The notes under the pieces were generated by a model, which searched no databases, was not told the DNA's origin, and saw only the letters and a program-made list of their open reading frames with translations. The position numbers and the translations under genes were made by a program. A DNA stretch of 64,000 nucleotides, taken from NCBI GenBank assembly GCA_034509735.1, contig JACGWO010000001.1, positions 16,632,854-16,696,853 on the forward strand. The letters run 5' to 3'. Positions 11,230 through 21,236 of the stretch are shown here, piece by piece. This stretch comes from Sesamum alatum. Taxonomy: Eukaryota; Streptophyta; Magnoliopsida; Lamiales; Pedaliaceae. The first letter of the stretch is position 1. Each line of letters starts with the position of its first letter.

Positions 11230-12450
11230 GCGTGAACCGCGATGGCGGGAGCGCTCTATCTTCTGTTCACGACGTTGGTCCTTGTCGACGTAATCTTTTA
11301 GGTAGCCAACCTGGATGAGCCATTCTATTTCTTGTCTTAGCTGGCGACACTTGTTAGTGTTGTATTGGTACTCCCTGTGGTAGCTGCAAAAATATTTAGA
11401 TTTAGGCTACTGAGGGCCCTCCTCCGAGCCTTTGGGCCATTGTAAGGCAGGATGGCGATTTGTGGCCATCAGCATCCGTGCTGGGCTGGTGATCAGCGGG
11501 GTGTAGTGCTCATTCTTTGGGTCGAGGGGATTAAAGCATCCCCGAGGTTCTCCCCTGCTCCGCCGCATGAAGGAGGATTCTCCTTCTCTTCTCTAGTCCT
11601 TGTTGTCCCCCTTTTTGACCAGCCAGGCACTCGAGGTTCATGTACTTCTCTACACAAGCTAGTACTTCATGAAAATCCGCTGCAGGTTTCTTTGCCAAGG
11701 TTTCGAAGAGTGGTCCTACTCGGAGTCCCTGGGTGAGCGCGTTGATCAGCACCTCCTAGGTGAGCAGTAGGGACTTCCAGGACAATATTGTTGAAAAATT
11801 GCACGTAGGCTGTTAGTGTCTCTTTGTCCTCCTATTTGACTCCAAAAAGGTTGATAGCTGGTTTCTAATACTTCTTGCTTCTAGCAAACTAATATAGGAA
11901 AAGGGGGTTAAATTCTGTAAAAGATCTAACTGATCCATCTGGGAGCTGGTTGAGCCATTGTTGAGCAGAATCGGTTAGTGTGGTAAGAAAAAATACGGCA
12001 TTTAATACCATCGTATACCTGTGCTGCAGGGTTGCATTTTTAATTTACACATATGTTCAGTTGGGTCAGTAGTTCCATTATAGGCAGGTAGATGGGAAGG
12101 TGCTTGAAAGTGAGCAGGGAGCTCTTCCACCATGATGTCCTCGCTGAAAGGAATGCCACGACACCGGCAAGGTCTCCTTGGCTACCTGCTGGCGAAGCTC
12201 GACCACCTCTTTCCTGAGGGCTTGCCAAATTTCAGGAGGCTGGAAAGGGGCTGCCTCCTTGATGGCGGAGCCAGTAGGGAGAGATCTGTCTTGTTGTTGC
12301 CCGGCAAGGGCCTGCTTATCCATTGGTTGACTTCCTGGCGTGCATCCTTGCTCCTGTTGGGAAGAGGGTCCCGCGCCACTTGCTTGGGAGCCACAAAAAT
12401 TTGCGTGAATGGTCTCCACTATGAACTAGCGGAGATGCTCGTAGATTAAC
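11230..12450 (-). pseudogene. gag of element A
   Basis: Fragments on the minus strand: METIHANFCGSQ followed by a Q/P-rich segment and PFQPPEIWQALRKEVVELRQQ (12420-12200), the capsid-like part LINALTQGLRVGPLFETLAKKP and FHEVLACVEKYMNLE (11752-11640), and the C-terminal region near 11290-11400 that in element C ends CRYHREYGDDTNRC. Frameshifts separate all of them. The order and content match the retrotransposon gag family. Confidence 0.75.
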
Positions 12451-12729
12451 GGATCCAAAATAGCAGGAGCAACGACTGGGTTGGACACTGGGGTTGGAAG
12501 GTCGCCACCCGAAGCAACAGTGGAACCACTTGGAGCAGGAAAATCGACAACTAAACCCGGGAGGCCACCAACTAAAGCTGGGTCATTGGTTGGTGGGGGA
12601 GCGCTAGTGACGCTCCAAATTTGTTCAGGAGGTAGGACGGTAGATCCTACTGCAGCTGGGAGAGAGGCATCTCCCGAGAAGGATCAAATGTTACGTGAAT
12701 CGGCCATTTATCATACCAAAGCTCAAATT
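12451..12729 (-). other. Element A leader between PBS and gag
   Basis: The minus-strand region between primer binding site and gag has proline/glycine/alanine-coding character. It aligns with 29640-29990 in element C. Open on several frames; no separate gene is claimed. Confidence 0.4.
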
Positions 12730-12748
12730 TTCCCACAGACGGCGCTAA
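12730..12748 (-). promoter_or_regulatory. Primer binding site of element A
   Basis: On the minus strand, directly next to the 5' LTR, the sequence reads TTAGCGCCGTCTGTGGGAA. In element C the same site reads TTGGCGTTGTCTGTGGGAA. The TGGCGCCGT core is complementary to the 3' end of plant tRNA-Asp (family knowledge); the match beyond nine bases is poor. Confidence 0.6.
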
Positions 12749-13554
12749 TGATGCGTACCGGGGTCCAACATCACTACAAAATGTCGAGGGATCTTCACGA
12801 AAATCCCAAGATTGTAGGGGAGAATAACCTGCAAAGAGGGGTTAGCACTCCGATCTTAAGTCAGTAATGTTCGACTAACTAAATAAAGGGAAAACTTGAG
12901 TAAAGTGAGAATAATGGTAAAGTAGTATGTTGTATTGATAATCCGTGTGAGAATATGTTGACAAAATAGGTGAAAATTGGAGAGAAAATCGTGTGCAAAG
13001 TGAGTCCAAGAGAGTATAGATGTTACTTGAAAGTTGTGTGAATCTGAATTGTCCCGAATGACTGCACATCATGCTCTTTTAAGCTGGTGTTGAACTCGAT
13101 TTCGGATGAATTAAGCTGAGTGTTGTATACCGTTGGAAACCTTTGGTAGTAAGATTCTGAAGCCAACAAACTTCTCGAGAATCGGAGCTGAATTGGTGAA
13201 GATATAGTCATTTGAGTCAATCCTGCCACATCTGTCATGTTTTCCGGAAAAGTAGTTACCTACTGAGAAAGACCCGGACTCTGGCCAATCTATTGGGAAT
13301 TTGGATGAGATTTTTCCGTATGACGTGGCCCTATGTGTTGGATGTCTGTGTTACATGGAGTCCGAGCTGTTTGACGAATAGGCCTACTGCATGAGCCTCT
13401 TTCTTGGGCCTACCGGTTAGTGCATAAAAGCTAGGCTTATGTATGAAAGTTCGTAATGTTTTAGGCTTGATGGCCTTGGCATGCTGGGCAGCCTAGCCTA
13501 GGGCCTACTCCTAGCTCTTGGGTTGGACCAATGGATTTTGAGGGGGCATTATCA
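12749..13554 (-). repeat. 5' LTR of element A
   Basis: Begins TGATGCGTACCGG and ends GGGGGCATTATCA on the plus strand, with near-inverted ends (TGATGC/GCATCA in related copies). It is followed by the TSD copy GATAT at 13555-13559. It contains an extra 40-base segment near 13130-13175 that is absent from the left LTR. Confidence 0.9.
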
Positions 13555-13559
13555 GATAT

Positions 13560-13691
13560 GTATGACTGTAATCGATTTATTCAAAAATAAGTAATAGTTC
13601 ATCACTTTAACTTTAAAATAATAATAATAATGACACACGCATGTCTAGCGCACTATTTAGCACTAATGTAAGCTAAAGAGCTCGGTCCTGT
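13560..13691. other. Short spacer
   Basis: AT-rich, with a short TAA run near 13617-13630. Nothing recognised. Confidence 0.4.
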
Positions 13692-14330
13692 TGATTACTT
13701 GGACTTGAGTAGAGTAGGCTCCGATTACTACAAGTTTGGAAAAGGGTACCTACAAAAACAACGTTAGCTTTCCGATGCTCAAGTCTGTAAATAATTATGA
13801 GAGTATAAACTTGAATCTAATGAGAAAATAATAAGAATTCATGTAAAAATGAGCATAAAGTGTGCTTAGTGTAGATTGAGAGAGAAATTTGTGAGCATAG
13901 AGAGTAGAAAAAACGTTACTAGCCCAGCCAAGGAGGCTGGTATTTATAGGGAAGACTACACTGGAAGGAGGAACTCTTGAAGGTTTGGGACTCTCGGACG
14001 GTCAGTTATTGACCCTCCTAGAGTCCTACAGGGCGAGACCTCTTAAAATGTAGGAAGCGATTGAGGAAATCTTTCCTGGATAAGGATAGGGTCGACTGTC
14101 CCATATCCGGACTTTTCAGTGAGGCTAGGCCTCCACTTATGGGTCTTTCGTTAGGGGGCCTGACTGGGCCCCTTCTTCTGGGCACGGCCTGGTCTTCCTC
14201 CGAAGGGGCCTAATCCGGCCCTTCTCCTGGGTTGGATCAAAGTTTCACTTGGGCCTTCATGTTGGGGTTGGGGCTCCATTGGACTTTCCTCAGTCTTTGA
14301 GCTTCGTGCTTGGGTTATTATTTTAGTGCA
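13692..14330 (-). repeat. LTR fragment of a second gypsy family (same as element E)
   Basis: The reverse complement of this region matches the LTR at 52534-53420 block by block: 'cccttataaatac'/'ccctataaatacc', 'acgaattctcatcattttctc' counterpart, and 'gagtgctaacg'/'gaaagctaacg' near the end. On the plus strand it starts TGATTACTTGG and seems to end near TTTTAGTGCA. No TSD is visible, so it could be a solo LTR with eroded flanks or a truncated copy. A TATAAATA box on the minus strand sits near 13945. Confidence 0.65.
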
Positions 14331-15132
14331 TATCAAGCACCAATCATAGAAACATATCAGTTTGAATCTTTTAATATAAAATTGACCGTCGTAGCACACC
14401 GTTTCTGTGTGCATATAATAAATAATTTTTTACATTTTATCAACATAAAATAAATTGGTGTAGTGGTGTTAAAATAACGTGGTGTCACTTTCGTTAAAAG
14501 AAGTAATTGCAATTAATTTATAAAGTTAATAAGAGGTATAGTTATATTTTAAAACTGATGTGATAGTGTTATCAACCGTAGTTTGTGAGCGTCGAGAACC
14601 TTTATTTTTTATATTAATATAGATACTATTGTATTTTATATTTTATTTGATATCATAAATTATGTGTAGCACCCCCTGAAACACTACGCTTTAATACCAC
14701 TAATGATAAGACTCCTCCATAATTAAACCCGTTTTACAAAAATTTTACATAAAAATCAACAAAGCTCAAAATACAAGTTCAATCAAAATCTAATATCTCT
14801 ATAGTTATGTAGCTAGAGCTCCCAACTCACGATATCACTGCTGACCCACCTAGTAATACTAACATTCGGCTTATGAACCAATTCGGCTAGTCATTGTGAT
14901 GTATCTCTTGAAAAATATGTGGCAAGAAATGAGCTGCCTACTCATAAGAATAATTATATGAAATATTAAAAATATTCTCAATATATTGGTTATACATATT
15001 ATAACCTATTATAGGACGCGAAGATAAAGTAGAGGGTCAATTAGCTCCTTACTAACGTAATTATTTCGGGACTTGAGGTAAGTATAGTTAATTGGATTTA
15101 TATATATATATATATTTATATAAGATATGGAT
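14331..15132. other. Intergenic, unassigned
   Basis: AT-rich sequence with a more complex middle part (14665-14930, starting 'tgtagcaccccctgaaacac') that might be a decayed LTR. I cannot place it in a family. A TA run lies at about 15100-15115. No gene. Confidence 0.35.
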
Positions 15133-16372
15133 TGATGCGTACCGGGGTCCAACAGCACCACAAAATATTGAACAACCTTCACAAAAATCCCAAGATTATA
15201 GGGAGACTAACCTGCAGAGAGAAGTTAGCACTCCGATACTTAAGTCAGTAATGTTCTACTGATAAAATAAATAGAAAAATTTGAAATAATTGAGAATAAT
15301 CCTAAAATAGCTTTTTGCAGTGAAAACTCGTGTGTATGTGAGCTGAAATAGACTTGAAAGAGAGTAAAAACAAGGAGATAATTGTATTTTTGGTACCATA
15401 GTCGGGCTTTTGCAAGTTTGGTACCATACTTTTTAAAATAGCTAATTTTGATACTGTAGTTTATAGAGATTTCAAATAAGGTACTTTTCTTTCATTTTAG
15501 CCCCTCATCCTTGAAATAGTATCAGTTTTGGTCCCAAATGTCTTTTTTTAGAAATAGCACCCATACAATTCTTCTCTGATCAGGTCCAACATGCTTCCAA
15601 AAATAAAATTAAGCCTCTACAAATTCATATCTTGGTTTGACCACTTTGTTGTCTGATACTCTAAGTCCTCGGTTTTATGGACTTCTTCCAACCACACTAC
15701 CACAACAGATGGTTCGCAGGTCCTTGGCTCCTTCAGCAACAAACAACATAACCCTATTTTCTTTCCTACCTTAGGGTGTAAAAGAATTCCAATAATAGAG
15801 ACTTAATAAAATTTTGGATGAACAATATTGAACAGAAGCCTTTAATTTATTGAAGAAATTCTTGAACTATTACATAAATATTTAATCCTCTATAGGAGGA
15901 GACAACTTCTTAGCCTCTCACGGAAAATAGGACTTGACTCTTTGGGGAAATCCCCATACACTGAAAAACTTAAACTCAGAAATTTGAAAGACACTGTTTA
16001 TTGTTTGAAGAGTTGGAGAAGTTTTGGATGTCCTCCATCTGCTTCCTATATCTCAATTTATAATGGTTCCCGAACTTCAAACATGAACTCCAACCTTGTT
16101 TTTAGATGATGCATGCGTCCGTCACCTAATTTGGCTCTCAACTTTTCAACTGTGGTCATTATGGCTTGTCGACCATGTGCTTGCCAACTGGTGTCCTTTG
16201 CTTTTCTGACTATTGGCACTTTTGTCTTCTTCTTCCGACAATCTTCTTTTTATTTTTTACATTTTGAGGTTTTTTGCCCTTCTCTGGTTTTGGTTTGAGT
16301 TTATTTGGGGATACCCGAATCTTTGTCCCGAACAAGGATTTTTCTTGCTTCTCACAATAAGGGAATATGTGG

Positions 16373-17660
16373 TTATGCCATTATCCAACATGCATCATGT
16401 TTCATGCCTTCTTTCGTGTGGCTTTTATTTTCCCACATGAGCATTTTTTTCTTTTCAAATAAGCTCTCTGTAAACTCGGTGCTTTTTCCTATCATTAAAT
16501 TTAACAGGAATGATCCATTTAATTTATTTAAAAATATTTCAAATAGATAATTGACTTTGTCCATCTTAGTGAGACAGACCCAGAACCCCCAAGCTCTTCT
16601 GGTAGATATGTCATCTTCACTGAGGGAAGATACCGGGGGAGCTTCTCTTGTGGCAACCTTGACTCTGTTAAATGCTACCATGTTCGGTCTCAGTAACTTG
16701 ATAAAACGAAATGCTGGATGAGACCCTTTTCCTGCAATTTCTGGAGCTATTGAAATGAACTTAAGCTCTAAAATATCTCCTCGTTTGAGGTGGGGATTGT
16801 TCTGCCATGCATCATAAACCGCCCCACTGATCCATTTCGAAAGTTTTGAGATTTCCAAAAATCCAGGTGACACAGTATGAACTGAAACGAGGGCTCCAAA
16901 GTGATACCATTCTCGTACTTCTTCTGGGTTAGACCCTTCGAGCATCCAGGTCCTGTTATATTTCCCGGATGTGTCTACGATGGGCTTTCTTGAATTGATG
17001 ACTTTTCGGGAAATAAGTTTTTCCCATGATCTCTGATAGCCTTGCCAAGCATAAACAGAAGATAAAGATCATTAGTATTAACCTTAGAAGTATTTGTCAT
17101 CGGCCTAAGGTTAATCTCTTCCTCTTTTACCTCAAAGGTGTTGGGTTGACTTGAATTATCAGGAGTTTGCACTTCCTATAACTCAACTTTTGGTTTCTCC
17201 TAAGATCTGTGACTTCAGTTTTCAGATCTAAGATCGTTGCATAGATCTGGAATGATCTTTAGGATCTCATCCATCGTTTGGCTCAAGAGGTCTATTTTTA
17301 TAGGTATATGGATTAACCTATGTCTATAGTCTTGAACTGTCTTCTGGATCTCTCTTAGATCTTGAGAGATTTTTAAGGTGTTCGGCTCGAGTTCCTTCCA
17401 ATCAGTTCCTTTAGTCATTGACTTTAGAAATGTATTGCTTTAGGAATTTACCTATTTCGTTTCTCCCGGCTGGGATTCTACCATGGATCTCAACTGCATG
17501 TAGATGTCTTACCACATTTCCTGATAGCGTATGTTGGACCTAGTAATTTCTCAACCATTCATCTCTTTCTTCTTCAGTAAGAAGATTCAATTCAATCCTT
17601 CTCGGACTATTGTTAATTTTCTTAAGAACTTCCATAGCAAAATTCTTTTTTTATATTTTT
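16373..17660 (-). pseudogene. Retroelement- or pararetrovirus-like reading frames inside the TIR element
   Basis: Downstream (minus strand) of the tRNA-Met-like primer site lie, in order: a short basic frame starting near 17632, a frame of about 67 residues with coiled-coil character (17418-17215), and two further frames (17172-16975 and 16945-16373) that look like one broken protein. The last contains a compact globular-looking segment with WYHFGALVS and LELKFISIAP. Order and sizes resemble the small leader proteins plus movement-protein region of badnavirus-like pararetroviruses. I do not recognise the family with confidence; an LTR-retrotransposon remnant is an alternative. Stops and frame changes make it non-functional. 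Confidence 0.35.
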
Positions 17661-17790
17661 AGAATCTGAAAATATTCCCTGTTTTCATTGTAACTCGAAC
17701 TCTCGTTTGGTTCCATACTTTTTCAAGATCTCCTCCGTTAGGATAAAATATCAATATGTAATAAAAATAAGCATTTCTTCAATAAACCTA

Positions 17791-17803
17791 GGCTCTGATA
17801 CCA
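17791..17803 (-). promoter_or_regulatory. tRNA-Met-type primer binding site motif
   Basis: The minus strand reads TGGTATCAGAGCC, the complement of the initiator tRNA-Met 3' end used by many plant retroelements and by Caulimoviridae. It lies upstream of the frames at 17660-16373. Confidence 0.6.
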
Positions 17804-18596
17804 TTTCATGCATAGAGGTGCTAAATCTAACATTTAGGCAAAATTCGTGGGAAAAATAAATTTAGGGGACTGGAAACGATATTATCAAAAGATATGGGTC
17901 GGTATGTAAACTTCCAGTTTTAAAATTAAGGTACTAAATTTGCAACTTTCGTAAACTACGGTATCAATCTTTCTAGACTCCCCATTGTATGGTACTGAAA
18001 TTGGCCATTTTGAAAATTATGGTATCAAAATTGCAAAGTGGCCTATAGTATGGTACCTTTTTTGCATTTATCCCAAAAACAATTGAGGATGAAGTTGCAA
18101 AAGTGAGAATGTGTTACTTGGGAAAATGATTGTGCAAGTTAGTCATTTTATACTAATCCGTAGTCCGATTCTTTGGGAATTAAGTTGAGAGCCAGATGCT
18201 ATTGGAATCCTTGGGAAGTCAGCTTTTCAACCCAAAAAACCACGCTAGAATCAGAGTTGAATTGAATGAGATGTGGTCGTTTGAGTCAATCTTGCCATGC
18301 CTGACACATTTTCGGGAAAAGTGGTACCTATTGAGAAACATCCGTTTGTGGCCAACCCTTTGGGAATTTGGATGAGATTTTTTAATATGATGTGGATCCA
18401 CGTGCTGGCCACATATATGATGTTGAATCCCTGATGTTCGATGACTAAGCTTGCTTTTTTCGTAACAAAAACTGGACTTTATGTATAAGAACCTTACTAT
18501 TTTGGACCAGATGTGCTCGGCCTGCTGGGTTGGTGCTGATCGTAGGCCCACTCCTAGCTCTTGGATTACCAGGTAGGATTTTAGGGGGCATCATCA

Positions 18597-18952
18597 CTCC
18601 CCCCTACTCCAGTAGTGGGAGACCTGCTGTTGGACTGGTGGAGTAGAGTTTAAGTAGTCCTGCAAGGGTTAGCACAAGAGCCATATACCTGGGTGCCTCA
18701 GTAGGAGAAGACCTGTTCTGTTACTTTTTCCCTATTGTGCTGCTACGTGTGCTAACATGCGGATTTCATGGGGATTTGTGTCTATCTACAAGGAAGGTCA
18801 CATGGCAATCATTACGAAAAAGTAGGAAAATAGATAAGGACTTACAGTGCATGCCTGGGCAAACGGTCTGTGATTGGCGCATCGACGCCAAGCAAGGAAG
18901 AGAGATGTTGATCCTAGCGCGGATGGGACTCTTCAGCTGCTAGGGTATAAAA
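18597..18952 (+). promoter_or_regulatory. Element B polypurine tract and candidate antisense-gene promoter
   Basis: 'ctccccccctactcc' at 18597-18611 is the (minus-strand) polypurine tract. GATTGG lies near 18871 and TATAAAA at 18946-18952, in the context 'gctagggtataaaag' shared with element A. Confidence 0.5.
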
Positions 18953-19174
18953 GTTCCTCCATGGGGAGGTCACCTTCCCCCACCTTCGCATTTACATAGT
19001 AAGTTTTCCTATTTCTTTTTCTGCAGAATTTCCTCATCTTCTCCCCTGCAATTTTTCTGAAGCGGATTTAATTTTTTGCATGTTTTCGTGATTTAGGGCT
19101 TTCTCAGTTAACTTTTACTTTCCCCCTGCTTGTGTCTAGGTACGCCTCCTTGCTCCCTATATTTTTTGGTAGCC

Positions 19175-20570
19175 ATGTCGACGGGTAGTCTTGATAGGAT
19201 GTTATTAAGGATATACTGATCGATCTGGTTGGGCCTTCTGGGATGAAGGCGATAATCCCACGGCCTCCGACTCTGCCTCCCGCCATGGGGGTGAGAGCGA
19301 GAAGGAGGAAAATAGTAAGGAGGCCAAGGATAAAAAATGGACAGAGGATCTCCTAGTTACGACTAGGGTTGATGCCTTCCGCATATATAGGTCTAGGCTT
19401 ATGGAGGAGGATTTAGAGGGTATCCAGAGCAAGTATAGGATACATGGTGATCATGTGATCCAGGTCTCTGCTCTTGCTGCTTGCCCAAACTTCCCATACT
19501 AGCTTGCTGTGTTTTTACCTTGCTCAACTAGAAGCAGGTCTCCGCTTTTCTATTCGTCCCTTTTTCTGTGAGGTAGCCACTCTATTCAACATCCCTATGA
19601 ATTAGCTTGTTCGTAGGTCCTTTAGCATGTTGTCAAGTTTTTACATCCTGGTGAAAAATTTAAGGGCAACCCCTTCTGCTGCTCAGTTCCATTCCTTCTT
19701 CCTACTTAAGAGAGCGGGTCCGGGCTTGTCTACTTCACATCCCAAGGGAAAGCTCGGTTTCTCTCCACCGATTCCTTAGTGAAGGAGTGGAAGCATGATT
19801 ATTTCTTCATTTGTTCCCCCAAGCCCCAGCGATTCCCTCAGGTCTGGACTATGAATCCCCCTGAGAAATTGAAATACTCTACTCGCAATCGAACTGCTGC
19901 TTCTCAGGCCCTGCTAGAGCGTTAAATGCCTCCCCCTTTGATCCTCAAAAGATAGTACATCCTACTATTCTCCACCAATTTATCTTGAGCCCTAAGGCGC
20001 CGAACATGGATCCTTTTGCCCGTATATTTTCTTGCAGCCTGCTTTACTGTTCCCTTGCTGTAAGAGAGGGATTAGAAAAAAATATATTGATGTATTTGCT
20101 TGTTTTACCTGCTGTGTGAAAGAAGGATGTTCCAGAAATTGCTACAAGACAATACAAAAGCGACTACTGGCGCCGGTTCCTCTACTTAGCGAATTCAGCA
20201 GAGTCCTCGTCCACCCGTACAAGCTCAGCCTCCACTAGGGACCCTAATGGCAACGCCCTGCTGACCTTATCTCCACTCCTACCAAGAAAGCTAAAGGTCA
20301 GCCAAGCTTCCTGATGCCCTCTGCTCCCATCCTGCTATGCAAGCGGGAACTCCTCGCCCTGCTGAAGAGAAGGCGGCAAAGAAGAAGCTCTCTCCGGACT
20401 GGTCCTGACAGGAGGACTATTCCCTGCTCCTAGATGAGGGAGAGCATAGTCGCATTGTTGAGTTTCTAAAGGGGATCAAGCCACCCCAGGATAGAACGTA
20501 TACATACAACTTGCCCAGGGCTCAAGCCTTGGTTTATTCGCTACTTATCTCAGCAGGGTAGGTTCCTATA
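19175..20570 (+). pseudogene. Antisense gene of element B, first part
   Basis: The ATG at 19175 is followed by sequence colinear with the aORF of element A (acidic leader, CATATATAGGTCTAGGCT block near 19381-19400, domain near 19440-19920), but with many stops and frame changes. It continues after the element C insertion at 30826. It is not translatable as one protein. Confidence 0.65.
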
Positions 20571-20577
20571 TCAAGTA

Positions 20578-20642
20578 TGATGCGTACTGGAGTCCAGCAG
20601 CACCACAAAATGCATACCGGTGGATTTGAGGGGGCATCATCA
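20578..20642 (-). repeat. 3' LTR of element C with large internal deletion
   Basis: It starts TGATGCGTACTGGAGTCC and ends TTTGAGGGGGCATCATCA, both true LTR termini, but is only 65 bases against 748 for the other LTR. The junction 'aaaatgcataccgg' lies inside. The word 'gcatac' also occurs at the start of the intact LTR, suggesting short-homology-mediated deletion. Confidence 0.75.
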
Positions 20643-21015
20643 CTCCCCCTACTCCAGTAGTGCTAGACTTGCTGTTAGACTGGTGGAGTAGAAATAAGTA
20701 ACCCTGTAAAGGTTAGCACAAGAGCTATATACCTGACTGCATTAGCAGGAAATACCCTGTTGTGATGCTTCCTCCCTACTGCCCTGCGGGCTTCCTGCTG
20801 AACTTGCCCGCATAATAACATGCGGATTTTGAATTAACTTTGAACTTATTTGTAGAAAAGATTTAGCAGGATAATCATTGCTATCAAAGGAAAGAAATAT
20901 AATTTCTACTAGGCATGTCTCTTAGCGTTCCGTGATTGGGGCATGTTCGCCAAGTGAGGAGGAGAGAGACTGAGCCTTGCACAGATGGGACTCTTCGTCT
21001 GTCAGGGTATAAAAA
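20643..21015 (+). promoter_or_regulatory. Element C polypurine tract and candidate antisense-gene promoter
   Basis: 'ctccccctactcc' at 20643-20655 (polypurine tract on the minus strand), GATTGG near 20933, and TATAAAAA at 21008-21015. About 225 bases before the antisense ATG at 21237, with GTAAGT near 21065 and CCCTCGTAG-like acceptor sequence before the ATG. Confidence 0.55.
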
Positions 21016-21236
21016 CCCCTTTCTTAGGGAAGTTACCTTCTCCATCACTTTTCCTTCATTTGAGTAAGTTTCTTCCCCTTTTGTGCGAATGTTTCTCTCT
21101 TTGTCTACAAGAAATTTTTCTAAAATTGATTTTTCCCCTCGTAGGTTTCGAGATTCTCTAGGGCTTTCCTCTAATTCCTTGCTTCCCCTACTTTGAAACT
21201 AGGTACGCCCCTTTTGCTTTCCTCTGTTTGGTAGTC

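Larger units (their letters stand above)
1387..13554 (-). mobile_element. Element A: Ty3/gypsy LTR retrotransposon, Tat type
   Basis: Two related LTRs (1387-2153 and 12749-13554) bound the element. It is flanked by a 5-bp direct repeat GATAT at 1382-1386 and 13555-13559, as expected for LTR-element integration. Read on the minus strand from 13554 the order is 5' LTR, primer binding site, gag, protease, reverse transcriptase, RNase H, second (archaeal-type) RNase H, integrase, a 43-bp minisatellite, an opposite-strand gene, polypurine tract, 3' LTR. The dual RNase H and the antisense gene point to the Tat/Retand branch of plant Ty3/gypsy (family knowledge). All frames are interrupted, and a hAT-like element splits the reverse transcriptase, so the copy is dead. 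The left LTR has several changes of C to T and G to A type relative to the right one. Confidence 0.9.
15374..18074. mobile_element. TIR element carrying retroelement-like frames
   Basis: Flanked by an 8-bp direct repeat AAAAACAA (15366-15373 and 18075-18082). The ends are imperfect inverted repeats of about 100-150 bases: the left reads GGAGATAATTG followed by 'ggtaccatagtcgggc', the right (reverse complement) GGGATAAATGC followed by 'ggtaccatactataggcc'. The GGTACCATA word is itself repeated inside each end. The interior holds minus-strand reading frames and a tRNA-Met-type primer-binding motif (separate entries). TSD length suggests hAT; the long repetitive TIRs look more like MULE. It interrupts the LTR of element B. 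Confidence 0.7.
15133..18596 (-). repeat. 3' LTR of element B, interrupted
   Basis: Begins TGATGCGTACCGGGG and ends GGGGGCATCATCA. About 755 bases of LTR are split by the TIR element at 15374-18074. The LTR body aligns with the LTRs of A and C. Confidence 0.8.

Noticed and set aside
10704..11235. Plus-strand frames opposite the element A protease
   Set aside because: Shadows of the minus-strand protease/gag linker; no domain, no conserved start.
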